Assembly (NCBI GenBank): GCA_964470455.1
Contig: CAYYCX010000001.1
Coordinates: 81,563-145,562, forward strand
Source: JAWXBM01 sp964470455
Lineage (GTDB): Bacteria; Pseudomonadota; Gammaproteobacteria; Xanthomonadales; SZUA-36
DNA: 64,000 nucleotides
Reading direction: 5' to 3'
Every line of letters begins with the position of its first letter. The stretch's first letter is position 1. This document shows positions 51,030-59,324 of the stretch, piece by piece. Position numbers and translations under genes: made by a program. The notes beneath the pieces are model-generated. The model made no database searches and was not told where the DNA came from. It was given only the letters and a program-made list of their open reading frames with translations.

Positions 51030-52112
51030 CTAGCCCTCCTTAATCGGCCCCTTTGTGACTGGCCCGGACATGAGCTGGGCCAGCAGACTGAGTGCAATGG
51101 TAGCAGGCTGCTTTCCCCGGATACCAGCGAGGCCGATAGGGCAAGCCAAGCGCCGCAATTGAGACTCGCTGATACCTCTTTGCCGCAATCGGTGAACAAA
51201 GCGCTTGCGCTTGGTGGCCGAGCCGATCAGGCCCAGCCAGGCAAAGTCCCAGCCATCTCCCGAATCCTCGTCAGCGCGTTGCAGAATCGCATGGCAGATA
51301 TCTTCATCCAGCTGGTGGCTGTGGCTCATCACCACGAAGATACAGCCGGCTCCGGAGGCTGCCACCGCGGCCACCGGTTCATCCGCAACCAGCTCGGCAA
51401 ATTGTGTGGCATCGGATGGAAAAATGCCGGGGCGCTGGTCCAGCCAGGTCAGCCGGAAAGGCAGTCCACGTATTCTTTGCGCCACTTCCTGCCCCACATG
51501 GCCGGCGCCAAACAGCCACAGGTGGGCGCGACTGTCCTCGATCCGTTCCAGCCACCAGTGGCCATCATCGTTATCGATTTCTGCATGAGGCCCGGATTCG
51601 TTGCTGCCCGCCGGACCCTGCTTTGCAGCGAGCAGTCCGCAAACTGCTTCACGCAGGGAATCAGTGCAACCAGGAAGGTCCGTCTGTTTCGCCCGAATGA
51701 CGACATGCCACGGTGTATCCCGTCCGACTTCGGTTGCCAGCACAGCCGGCTCATCGGCGGCCCGGGCGGCAACCAACTCGTCGAGCCAAGGCGCAGCGCC
51801 CGCGGGAAGATATTGAAACAGCAGGTGGACGGCGCCGCCGCAGCACTGATTCAGTTCCGGGCCCAGGCCGAAGGGCTGCAGGAACTGGGTCGCGGGAACA
51901 GGCCCTCGAAGCAGTTCGCGGGCTCGCGCAATCGCGGTGAACTCCAGGTTGCCGCCGCCGATGCTGCCGTGTACATGATCGAAAGTAACGATCATGCGGC
52001 AACCGGATTCGCGCGGCGCTGATCCCATGATTTGCCTCAGGCTGACCAGCACGCAGTCCTGATGTGCCAGCGTTGCATGCAGGTGATCGATCCACGATGG
52101 CCCAGTGTTCAA
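51030..52112 (-). CDS. xdhC: xanthine dehydrogenase accessory protein XdhC
   Basis: 360 residues in two parts: an N-terminal XdhC/CoxI domain ('VLVSLRQIMGSAPRESGCRMIVTFDHVHGSIGGGNLEFTAIARARELL', with the characteristic 'G..PR..G..M' and 'GSIGGG.LE') and a C-terminal Rossmann-like domain ('HLWLFGAGHVGQEVAQRIRGLPFRLTWLDQRPGIF', 'SHSHQLDEDICHAILQR', 'WLGLIGSATKRKRFVHRL', 'CPIGLAGIRGKQPATIALSLLAQL'). XdhC binds molybdenum cofactor and inserts it into xanthine dehydrogenase. The start is a TTG at 52112 with no convincing ribosome site. xdhA/xdhB are expected just upstream, but the window shows a repeat array with an assembly gap and then an unrelated gene. Confidence 0.94.
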   Translation of the reverse strand: MNTGPSWIDHLHATLAHQDCVLVSLRQIMGSAPRESGCRMIVTFDHVHGSIGGGNLEFTAIARARELLRGPVPATQFLQPFGLGPELNQCCGGAVHLLFQYLPAGAAPWLDELVAARAADEPAVLATEVGRDTPWHVVIRAKQTDLPGCTDSLREAVCGLLAAKQGPAGSNESGPHAEIDNDDGHWWLERIEDSRAHLWLFGAGHVGQEVAQRIRGLPFRLTWLDQRPGIFPSDATQFAELVADEPVAAVAASGAGCIFVVMSHSHQLDEDICHAILQRADEDSGDGWDFAWLGLIGSATKRKRFVHRLRQRGISESQLRRLACPIGLAGIRGKQPATIALSLLAQLMSGPVTKGPIKEG

Positions 52113-52227
52113 GAGCTGGAGAATCCGGTTGCCCCCGATGCGCGGGGAATGGCCGTCATCCTAAAGCCGGGGCAGTAGGCAAGTCCAATCCAGACCCGGG
52201 CGACGGGTGCGTGGCATGTCGGCGGTA

Positions 52228-52612
52228 AACCGCCTCCTACACGTAGGAGCGGCTTTAGCCGCGACCAACANNNNNNNNNNNNNNNNNNNNNNNNNNNNNN
52301 NNNNNNNNNNNNNNNNNNNNNNNNNNNNNNNNNNNNNNNNNNNNNNNNNNNNNNNNNNNNNNNNNNNNNNAGGAGCGGCTTTAGCCGCGACCAACAGGTG
52401 GAATGTCGGCGGTAAACCGCCTCCTACACGTAGGAGCGGCTTTAGCCGCGACCAACAGGTGGAATGTCGGCGGTAAACCGCCTCCTGCATGTAGGAGCGG
52501 CTTTAGCCGCGACCAACAGGTGGAATGTCGGCGGAAAACCGCCTCCTGCATGTAGGAGCGGCTTTAGCCGCGACTTACAGGTGGAATGTCGGCAGCTTCG
52601 CTAGCTCCTAAA
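52228..52612. repeat. tandem array of a 61-base REP-type unit
   Basis: Units start at 52370, 52431, 52492 and 52553 with exact 61-base spacing. Each unit has TAGGAGCGGCTTTAGCCGCG, then ACCAACAGGTGGAATGTCGG, then a CGGTAAACCGCC hairpin. Another unit starts at 52244 before the N run. Together with non-repeat bases from 52113 this is a gene-free stretch of about 500 bases. The units are the same family as blocks 1 and 2. There are no unique spacers. Confidence 0.92.
52271..52370. other. 100-base N placeholder (assembly gap)
   Basis: Exactly 100 N within the tandem array. Sequence resumes in register with the 61-base unit, so a scaffolder joined contigs inside a collapsed repeat. The true length and any content, including possible missing genes, are unknown. 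Confidence 0.98.
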
Positions 52613-52613
52613 G

Positions 52614-53054
52614 TTACCAGCTGCCGGTGTTCTCCATGGAAGCCCAGGGTTCCTGAGGCGGCAATGGCTGGCCTTTCTGCAGCAATTCAATGGAGATATT
52701 GTCAGGCGAACGCACGAAAGCCATGCGGCCACAACGCGGTGGCCGGTTGATGGTGACACCGCCATCCATCAGGCGCTGGCAGGCGGCATAGATATCGTCA
52801 ACCTGGAACGCCAGGTGGCCGAAGTTGCGCCCGCCGCCATAGCCTGATTCGCCGTAGTTGTAAGTCAGCTCAATGGCGGGAGATTCGCCCTCTTTGAACC
52901 TTGCCACATCTTCCGGAGCGCTGAGAAACACCAGGGTGAATTTGTGTTCGGGAAAGTCGTGTCGTTTGACTTCCACCAGGCCCAGCTTGTTGCAGTAAAA
53001 ATCCAGGGTCTCATCCAGGTCGCTGACGCGGATCATGGTGTGCAGGTATTTCAT
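52614..53054 (-). CDS. glyoxalase I-like protein (lactoylglutathione lyase, VOC family)
   Basis: 146 residues: 'MKYLHTMIRVSDLDETLDFYCNKLGLVEVKRHD', 'IELTYNYGESGYGGGRNFGHLAFQVDDIYAACQRLMDGGVTINRPPRCGRMAFVRSPDNISIELLQKG'. The four metal ligands expected of glyoxalase I are visible at His5, Glu62, His80 and Glu123. It would convert the methylglyoxal-glutathione hemithioacetal to lactoylglutathione. It ends right at the REP array and is preceded by a terminal-inverted-repeat element 37 bases upstream of its ATG, so it is probably transcribed alone. Confidence 0.92.
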   Translation of the reverse strand: MKYLHTMIRVSDLDETLDFYCNKLGLVEVKRHDFPEHKFTLVFLSAPEDVARFKEGESPAIELTYNYGESGYGGGRNFGHLAFQVDDIYAACQRLMDGGVTINRPPRCGRMAFVRSPDNISIELLQKGQPLPPQEPWASMENTGSW

Positions 53055-53090
53055 AATGTGTTCCAGAAGTTCTTTGACAATGAGAGTTGT

Positions 53091-53169
53091 GGGGTCAGAG
53101 TAAAGGGACAGAGTAAACCACTCCCGATTGGCGGCATTGAATTTTACCCTGTCCCTTTACTCTGACCCC
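53091..53169. repeat. GGGGTCAGAGT terminal-inverted-repeat element, copy 3
   Basis: GGGGTCAGAGTAAAGGGACA at the left and its reverse complement with one deviation at the right (TGTCCCTTTACTCTGACCCC), 79 bases. The right end is 7 bases from the stop codon of the dehydrogenase gene at 53177. Confidence 0.9.
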
Positions 53170-53176
53170 AATCATC

Positions 53177-54073
53177 CTACTCCAGCGCTGCCGCAATCCG
53201 GTTGGCCCGGGTGGAAACACACCAGTCCAGGTCATCCTCGCCGCGCGCCAGGCCTTTGAGGATATTGTCGCGCACCAGGTTGGCCACCGGCAGCGCCAGC
53301 CTCACATCGGAAGCTTCGCTGAGGATCAGGCTGAGGTCCTTGAGGCCGGTGATCAGGGTGGCGCCGGCATCGTCGAAGTAGCCGGTGCGAATCCGCTCGG
53401 CATACTCGGTGACTGCCGGGTTCGGAAACACCTGCTTGATCATCAGGTGCTGCACCGTAGCGGTATCCAGGCCATGTTTCTCCGCAAACACAAAGGTTTC
53501 GGACATCACTTCCAGCAGTCCGGAAAGGAAAAAATTCACGGTCAGCTTCATGCGCGCCGCATTGGCCGGGTTCTCCCCCACCTCGACGATCATGTTGGTG
53601 AAAGTCTCAAGCACGGGCCGCACCCGGGCGATGATCTCCGGCTGCCCCGCAACCAGCGCTGCCAGCGCACCGGCGGCTGCCGAAGTGGGCCGGCCCAGCA
53701 CGTTGGTGGCCACGTAATGGCTGCCATGCTTTTCATGCAGCTTGGCCAGCTGGCTGCTGGCCTTGGGTGAAATCGTCGTGGTACTCAGGTGCACGCCGGA
53801 TTTCGGCAGGCCGGCCAGAATGCCATCTTCAGCCTGCATCATGTCCAGCACGGAAGCATCGTCCAGCAACGAGCTCACCACGATATCCGCCGCCGCCGCG
53901 GCTTCGCGCGGAGTGGCTGCGACCTTTGCCCCGGCGGCTGCGAACGGCTCGGTTTTGGCGGTGGATCGATTCCACACCACCAGCGGATGACCCGCGACCT
54001 GGATGCTTTGTGCCATGCCGGAGCCCATGCGCCCCAGCCCGATTACTGCTACAGAAATGTCGGATTTAGCCAT
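53177..54073 (-). CDS. NAD(P)-dependent dehydrogenase of the 3-hydroxyisobutyrate/tartronate-semialdehyde family
   Basis: About 298 residues from ATG 54073. N-terminal cofactor motif 'ISVAVIGLGRMGSGMAQSIQVAGHPLVVWNRSTAKTEPF'. 'SKLAKLHEKHGSHYVATNVLGRPTSAAAGALAALVAG' replaces the strict 'DAPVSGG' substrate signature with TNVLGRPTSAA, so it is a divergent beta-hydroxyacid dehydrogenase. The catalytic lysine is in 'RMKLTVNFFLSGLLEVMSE'. It may reduce or oxidise a small hydroxyacid, but imine-reductase-like relatives share such features. It is divergent from the FMN hydroxyacid oxidase gene, with a perfect palindrome between the two. Confidence 0.86.
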   Translation of the reverse strand: MAKSDISVAVIGLGRMGSGMAQSIQVAGHPLVVWNRSTAKTEPFAAAGAKVAATPREAAAAADIVVSSLLDDASVLDMMQAEDGILAGLPKSGVHLSTTTISPKASSQLAKLHEKHGSHYVATNVLGRPTSAAAGALAALVAGQPEIIARVRPVLETFTNMIVEVGENPANAARMKLTVNFFLSGLLEVMSETFVFAEKHGLDTATVQHLMIKQVFPNPAVTEYAERIRTGYFDDAGATLITGLKDLSLILSEASDVRLALPVANLVRDNILKGLARGEDDLDWCVSTRANRIAAALE

Positions 54074-54247
54074 GGAAGTTCTCTTGTTGTTAATGCCCGC
54101 CAAGCCGTGCGAATGTGCTACTCATCGGGCTACGGTGTTGCGACCCATCGCGATGCTCCTGGAGGCCCGGCCCCGAGCGCTATCCAATGCGGCTGTCGGA
54201 CTACCGGTACCAGGGATTGCAAACTATAGGTCTGTCCCAATCGAATA

Positions 54248-54263
54248 AGATTGTATACAATCT
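54248..54263. promoter_or_regulatory. perfect 16-base palindrome, probable GntR-type operator
   Basis: AGATTGTATACAATCT is fully palindromic and contains TTGTATACAA, a core typical of GntR (FadR/VanR group) sites. It lies in the 286-base gap between divergent genes, 97 bases before the hydroxyacid oxidase ATG and 175 bases before the dehydrogenase ATG. No GntR gene is present in the window. Confidence 0.75.
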
Positions 54264-54359
54264 ACAAACTGATTTCCATGGTAGATTAATGCCGCGCCGG
54301 ATGCAATCCAGGCGCGGGAATTCCATCAACACGAGAAGGCACGAGAACACCAGCCAGCC

Positions 54360-55520
54360 ATGAACCTGAATCACTGCATCAACATCAGGAACCTGCAGCA
54401 AATGGCCAGCCGTCGCCTGCCCCGGCCCATCATTGATTTCCTGGAGGGCGGCGCGGAAGACGAATGGACCCTGGGTGAAAACACCCGGGCATTTGAGCGC
54501 TATCCACTGGTGGCAAGAACCCTGGTGGACATCAGCCGGGTGGATCTCTCAACCCGCTTGCTGGGCCAGGACCTGGACTGGCCGGTCATTGTTGCTCCCA
54601 CCGGCGCCAGCCAGTTGTTTCATGTCGATGCCGAACCCGCCGTGGCCCGCGCGGCCGCTGAAACAGGCACGCTGTACACGCTCTCTACCATGTCGAACAC
54701 CTCGCTGGAGGATGTCGGTACTGCCAGCGATGCCGCCAAGGCATTCCAGCTCTATGTCTTCCGCGACCGCAGCCGGGTTGAATCGCTGGTCGAACGCAGC
54801 CGCGCGGCCGGATACCGGGCGCTGGTGCTGACGGTGGATACGCCCTTGTCCGGCAACCGCGAGCGCGATCGGGCCAACGGCATGAGCATTCCGCCCCGCT
54901 GGACCGCGCGCAACGTGCTGCAGTTTGCCGGCAAACCTGCCTGGTCCCTGAATGCCAAACTCCGCTGCCGGTTTGAACTGGCCAACTTCAGCGATGTCGG
55001 CGCCGGCGACACGCACGGGCTGGCGCTGGATTACGTCAACCGGCAGTTTGACCGCAGCGTCACCTGGGAACAGGCGGCCTGGCTGGCAAAACTGTGGAAT
55101 GGCCCATTGGCCATCAAGGGAATATTGTCACCCGGCGATGCCCAGCGTGCAGCCGATATCGGCGCCACGGCGGTGTGGATTTCCAATCATGGCGGCCGTC
55201 AACTGGATGGCGTGACGGCCGCCGTGGATTGCCTGCCCGCCATTCGCCGGGCGGTGGGCAAGGATATAGAAATCATTCTTGATGGCGGAGTGCGTCGCGG
55301 CACGCACGTCCTCAAGGCACTGGCGCTCGGTGCCAACGCCTGCGCCGTGGGCCGGCCCTGCCTCTACGGCCTGGCCGCCGCCGGCCAGGCCGGCGTTACA
55401 CTCTCACTAAGCATCCTGCGTGCGGAGCTGGAACGCGCCATGGCGCTGGCCGGATGCCCGACTCTCGCCGACGTCAACAGCGATATCTTGCACGCATCCG
55501 CACTGACTCCCGATAGCTGA
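54360..55520 (+). CDS. FMN-dependent alpha-hydroxyacid oxidase/dehydrogenase (LldD family)
   Basis: 386 residues, the usual family length. Features: 'NIRNLQQMASRRLPRPIIDFLEGGAEDEWTLGENTRAFERYPLVARTLVDIS' (N-terminal), 'PVIVAPTGASQLFHVDAEPAVARAAAETGTLYTLSTMSNTSLEDV', 'FQLYVFRDRSRVESLVERSRAAGYRALVLTVDTPLSGNRERDRANG', catalytic His in 'VWISNHGGRQLDGV', and FMN-binding 'IEIILDGGVRRGTHVLKALALGANACAVGRPCLYGLAAAG'. It oxidises an L-2-hydroxyacid (lactate, glycolate, mandelate or similar) to the 2-oxo acid. It sits immediately before an HpcH/HpaI aldolase gene (20-base gap), which acts on 2-oxo acids. Confidence 0.93.
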   Translation: MNLNHCINIRNLQQMASRRLPRPIIDFLEGGAEDEWTLGENTRAFERYPLVARTLVDISRVDLSTRLLGQDLDWPVIVAPTGASQLFHVDAEPAVARAAAETGTLYTLSTMSNTSLEDVGTASDAAKAFQLYVFRDRSRVESLVERSRAAGYRALVLTVDTPLSGNRERDRANGMSIPPRWTARNVLQFAGKPAWSLNAKLRCRFELANFSDVGAGDTHGLALDYVNRQFDRSVTWEQAAWLAKLWNGPLAIKGILSPGDAQRAADIGATAVWISNHGGRQLDGVTAAVDCLPAIRRAVGKDIEIILDGGVRRGTHVLKALALGANACAVGRPCLYGLAAAGQAGVTLSLSILRAELERAMALAGCPTLADVNSDILHASALTPDS

Positions 55521-55540
55521 CCGAACCGGAGACCCAAGCC

Positions 55541-56392
55541 ATGTTCCGAAAGAACCAGACCAAAGCCAAACTGCTGGCTGGCAAGCCCGCCTTCGGCACC
55601 ATTCATTCACTGGCGCACCCGCCAGTCGCCGAGCTGATCGGCCTTAGTGGCTACGACTTTGTCATGATCGACGGCGAACATGGCCTGGGCAACGACAGCG
55701 CGCACATGGCCTGCCTGCACGCGGTAACCGCCACTCCGGCCAATGCCCTGTTGCGCGTACCCGGGCACGAGCCGGTTGCCATCCGCCGTGCCCTGGACCT
55801 GGGCTTTGAGGGCCTGCTGGTGCCGGATGTACGTAACGTCAAGCAGGCACGCGAAATCGTTGCCAGCTGCTTTTATCCACCCCGCGGCAAGCGCGGGTTT
55901 GCCGCCGGTTTGCTGCGCGCTTCGGATTACGGCCTGGCGGTGGAAGACTATGTGAAAAGCGACGGCAGCGAATTACTGCTGTGCCTGATGATTGAAAGCG
56001 CCGAAGGGGTGAAGAACGTGCAGGCCATTGCCGGAATCGACGGCGTCGATGTGATCCAGCTCGGGCCGTTTGACCTCAGTTACGACCTTGGCATTCCCGG
56101 CCAGTTTGACCACCCCAAATTCATCAGGGCACTGGAGCGCATTGAAAAAGGCACCCGGGCGGCAGGCAAGGTGCTGGGCGGCCTGGTGATGCCAGGGCAA
56201 AACTGCGAGCCGCTGATCGAGCGCGGCTACACCATGCTGACCATCGGCGCCGACCTTGGCATGCTGGCCATGGCGCTGAAATCCGCCCTGCCCCAGGTGC
56301 CGGCGAAGCCACCGGCACAGGCAAAATCGAAGGGGAGCGGTAACAAAAGCAACAGGAAAGCCGCCAAAAAGACTGCGCGCAAAAAGTCCTGA
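55541..56392 (+). CDS. HpcH/HpaI-family class II aldolase with a lysine-rich tail
   Basis: 283 residues. The TIM-barrel core has 'GYDFVMIDGEHGLGND' (catalytic His in EHG), 'LLCLMIESAEGVKNV' (metal Glu) and 'DVIQLGPFDLSYDLGIPGQFDHPKFI' (metal Asp). The family cleaves 4-hydroxy-2-oxo acids to pyruvate and an aldehyde. After the core (about residue 250) a low-complexity basic tail follows, 'KSKGSGNKSNRKAAKKTARKKS', unusual for the enzyme and resembling histone H1-like or nucleic-acid-binding tails. A clear 'CCGGAGACCCAAGCC' ribosome site precedes the ATG. It is probably co-transcribed with the hydroxyacid oxidase. Confidence 0.88.
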   Translation: MFRKNQTKAKLLAGKPAFGTIHSLAHPPVAELIGLSGYDFVMIDGEHGLGNDSAHMACLHAVTATPANALLRVPGHEPVAIRRALDLGFEGLLVPDVRNVKQAREIVASCFYPPRGKRGFAAGLLRASDYGLAVEDYVKSDGSELLLCLMIESAEGVKNVQAIAGIDGVDVIQLGPFDLSYDLGIPGQFDHPKFIRALERIEKGTRAAGKVLGGLVMPGQNCEPLIERGYTMLTIGADLGMLAMALKSALPQVPAKPPAQAKSKGSGNKSNRKAAKKTARKKS

Positions 56393-56636
56393 ACGAAGCG
56401 CTCCAACAGACATAAAGATTTTCCCCACAAAAGCAGTTCACCCTGACACAGGTGAATTGCTCCTCATGCCAACCGAAACACTTTCCGTCCGGCCCTAAGA
56501 ACCGGCTTGCGTGCGCGCCTTGAAACCCGAGGCGTAACACCCTACGCTGGCAAAAATGATACGTCGCTGTTCAAGGCACGGGCGGTGCTTCCGCCAAACA
56601 AAAACAACTCAGAAACGTAAGCCGTGAGGACCTGAC

Positions 56637-59324
56637 TTGAAGACCGAGAAAATCACCCTCGCCCAGCTCGAGTCCTTCCTGCTGAAGGCTGCCGATATCC
56701 TGCGCGGCAAGATGGATGCCTCAGAGTTCAAGGAATTCATCTTCGGCATGCTATTCCTGAAGCGGCTGTCCGACGAGTTCGATCGCAAACGTGACCAGCT
56801 CCGCAGGAAAACCTTCGCACACCTCAAAGACCAACCGGAACTCATCGCCGAGTTGCTCGAAGACAAGACCTCCTACGGTGAGACTTTCTTTGTCCCCGTC
56901 AGAGCCCGCTGGCACGAGCCCTGGAAAGACGAGAATGGAGATCTCGTGCCGGCCCTGAAGGACCTCAAGCACGACATCGGTAACATGCTCAACAAGGCCA
57001 TCGCGGCGATCGAGGACGAGAACGATGCGCTCGCAGGGGTTCTGAAGAACAACATCGACTTCAACGCGGTGAAGGGCAAGACCAAGATCCCGGACCAAAA
57101 GTGGAAAGACCTGCTCGACCATTTCAGCCAACCCGGATTCGTCCTTGTCAATGACAACTTCGAGTTCCCCGACCTGCTCGGCGCCGCCTACGAGTACCTC
57201 ATCAAGTTCTTCGCGGACAGCGCCGGCAAGAAAGGCGGTGAGTTCTATACGCCTGGCGAGGTGGTGCGCCTGCTCGTCCAGCTCACCCAGCCGGAGGCCG
57301 GCAATACCATCTACGACCCAACGGTCGGCTCGGGCGGCTTCCTCATCCAGGCCCACCAATACGTGGAAGAACAGGGCCAGAACGCCGACGACCTCGCGCT
57401 TTACGGCCAGGACTCCAACGGCACGGTCTGGTCGATCTGCATCATGAACATGATCCTCCACAACATCACCCGTTCCACCATCGAGAACGGGGACACGCTG
57501 GAGGACCCGCTCATCCTCGAAAACGGGCAAATCCGCAAGTTTGACCGGGTGCTGGCCAACCCGCCGTTCTCGCAGAACTACAGCCGCGCCAGCATGAAGT
57601 TCACCAGCCGCTTCCGCGAATGGTGCCCGGAAACGGGCAAGAAAGCGGACCTCATGTTCGTGCAGCACATGCTCGCCAGCCTCAAGCCCAATGGCCGAAT
57701 GGCGACGATCATGCCGCATGGGGTCCTGTTCCGGGGCGGCAAAGAAAAGCTCATTCGTGAGCTGCTGATCAGCGACGATTGCATCGAAGCCATCGTCAGC
57801 CTGCCGCCCGGCCTCTTCTACGGCACGGGTATTCCCGCCTGCGTGCTGGTGTGTAACAAGAACAAGCCCGACGCACTCAAGGACAAGATTCTGTTCATCA
57901 ATGCCGACCGCGAATACGCCGAGGGCAAGAACCAGAACCGGCTGCGCCCTGAGGACATCGAGAAGATTGATTTTGTCTTCAGCCACAAGCGCGAGCTGCC
58001 CAAATACTCGCGCCTCGTGCCCAAGTCCGAGATCGTGGACACCCACGACTACAACCTCAACATCCGCCGCTACGTGGACAACACGCCCGACCCCGAGCCG
58101 GAGGATGTGCAGGCGCATCTCATCGGCGGCATCCCCGAGGCAGAGGTGGCGGCGCTCACAGACGACTTCGCCAGGTTCGGCGTCAACCCGGATTCACTCT
58201 TCGAGCCTGAGCGTCCCGCCTACCTTGCTTTTCGTGAGTTCATCGACGCCAAGCCCGCCATCAAGTCCACGCTTGAAGCCGACCCGGCCCTGCTGAGCAC
58301 ACTGACCCGCCACCATGACGCCCTCGAATCCTGGTGGGCCGTCGCCAGCGACGACTTCGCCCAACTCCAGCACGCGGGTAACGGCGGCAAGAAGATGCCC
58401 GAAGTCCGCCAGGAACTGCTCACCACCCTCAAGGCCAAGCTCATGCCGTTGGGCGTGCTCGACGAGTTCAAGAGTGCCGGCGTGTTCGTCAACTGGTGGC
58501 AGCAGATCCGCTACGACCTCAAGACCATCGTCTCCACCGGCTGGCACCACACGCTCATCCCCGATGAAAACCTGATCGCCGAGTACTTCCAGGCCGAGGC
58601 CGACGCCATCGAAGCGCTGGAGGCAACCGTTGCCGAAGCCCAGGGCGAGTTGGCCGAGGCCGTCGAGACCGCACAGGAGGTCAGCGGCTACGAGCCCGAC
58701 GAGGACGAGAAGGTCACCGCCGCCGCCATCAAAAAGGCGCTCAAGGCGCTTATTGACGACCTGAAGAGCAGCGCCGGCGTGTCCGCAAAAAAGGAACTCA
58801 AAAACCTCACGGACCAGGACAAGGCCATCAAGTCGATTGAGAAGCGCATTAAGGATTCCAAAGCAGAACATAAGCAGAAGCATGCCGAACTGGAGCTCAA
58901 ACTCGAACTCAAGCGCCTCGGGGGCGACGACTTCAAGTCCGAGACTGAAGCGCTGATCGCGCAGGCCGATTCCCGCCTCGCCGGGCTGGACCCGAAGAAG
59001 AAGACCGACAAGAAGACGATTACCGCCCTCAACAGGGACAAAGAGGCTCTTGAAGGTCGTCTCGCCCAAGTCGATGCGGTGTTCAAGGCGATCGGCGGCC
59101 AGATCAGCGAGGCCGATGCACGCCGCCTGATTCTGAAGAAGATTTACGACATCGTGCGTAGCGAACTCGACCGCTATCTCAATGCGGAGCAGCGGGTTCT
59201 GGTGCGGGCAGTTGAGAATCTGTGGGAGAAGTACGCGGTATCGCACAACAGGTTGGAAACCGCGAGATCAGACTCCTTAAGTGTGCTACACACGTTTCTG
59301 GGGAGCCTTGGATATGCCCAGTGA
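56637..59324 (+). CDS. hsdM: type I restriction-modification methyltransferase subunit HsdM
   Basis: 895 residues starting with TTG 56637, preceded by GTGAGGACC. HsdM N-terminal helical domain ('LESFLLKAADILRGKMDASEFKEFIFGMLFLKRLSDEFD'), methyltransferase motif I 'DPTVGSGGFLIQAHQYV' (Asp227 onward) and motif IV 'NPPFSQNYSRA' (Asn308), the adenine-methylation catalytic motif. A long C-terminal region has acidic coiled coils ('KKALKALIDDLKSSAGVSAKKELKNLTDQDKAIKSIEKRIKDSKAEHKQKHAELELKLELK'), characteristic of the long HsdM type. It methylates one strand each at the sequence set by HsdS. The 244-base gap upstream (56393-56636) holds its promoter and a small TTCACC...GGTGAA hairpin; I see no gene there. 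Confidence 0.95.
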   Translation: MKTEKITLAQLESFLLKAADILRGKMDASEFKEFIFGMLFLKRLSDEFDRKRDQLRRKTFAHLKDQPELIAELLEDKTSYGETFFVPVRARWHEPWKDENGDLVPALKDLKHDIGNMLNKAIAAIEDENDALAGVLKNNIDFNAVKGKTKIPDQKWKDLLDHFSQPGFVLVNDNFEFPDLLGAAYEYLIKFFADSAGKKGGEFYTPGEVVRLLVQLTQPEAGNTIYDPTVGSGGFLIQAHQYVEEQGQNADDLALYGQDSNGTVWSICIMNMILHNITRSTIENGDTLEDPLILENGQIRKFDRVLANPPFSQNYSRASMKFTSRFREWCPETGKKADLMFVQHMLASLKPNGRMATIMPHGVLFRGGKEKLIRELLISDDCIEAIVSLPPGLFYGTGIPACVLVCNKNKPDALKDKILFINADREYAEGKNQNRLRPEDIEKIDFVFSHKRELPKYSRLVPKSEIVDTHDYNLNIRRYVDNTPDPEPEDVQAHLIGGIPEAEVAALTDDFARFGVNPDSLFEPERPAYLAFREFIDAKPAIKSTLEADPALLSTLTRHHDALESWWAVASDDFAQLQHAGNGGKKMPEVRQELLTTLKAKLMPLGVLDEFKSAGVFVNWWQQIRYDLKTIVSTGWHHTLIPDENLIAEYFQAEADAIEALEATVAEAQGELAEAVETAQEVSGYEPDEDEKVTAAAIKKALKALIDDLKSSAGVSAKKELKNLTDQDKAIKSIEKRIKDSKAEHKQKHAELELKLELKRLGGDDFKSETEALIAQADSRLAGLDPKKKTDKKTITALNRDKEALEGRLAQVDAVFKAIGGQISEADARRLILKKIYDIVRSELDRYLNAEQRVLVRAVENLWEKYAVSHNRLETARSDSLSVLHTFLGSLGYAQ

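Noticed and set aside
52228..52612. CRISPR array
   Set aside because: The whole 61-base unit repeats, including the part between palindromes; there are no unique spacers and no cas genes nearby.
56393..56636. attachment site or tRNA at the left edge of the restriction locus
   Set aside because: I found no tRNA-like cloverleaf and no direct repeat marking an island edge in this stretch, and the far side is outside the window.
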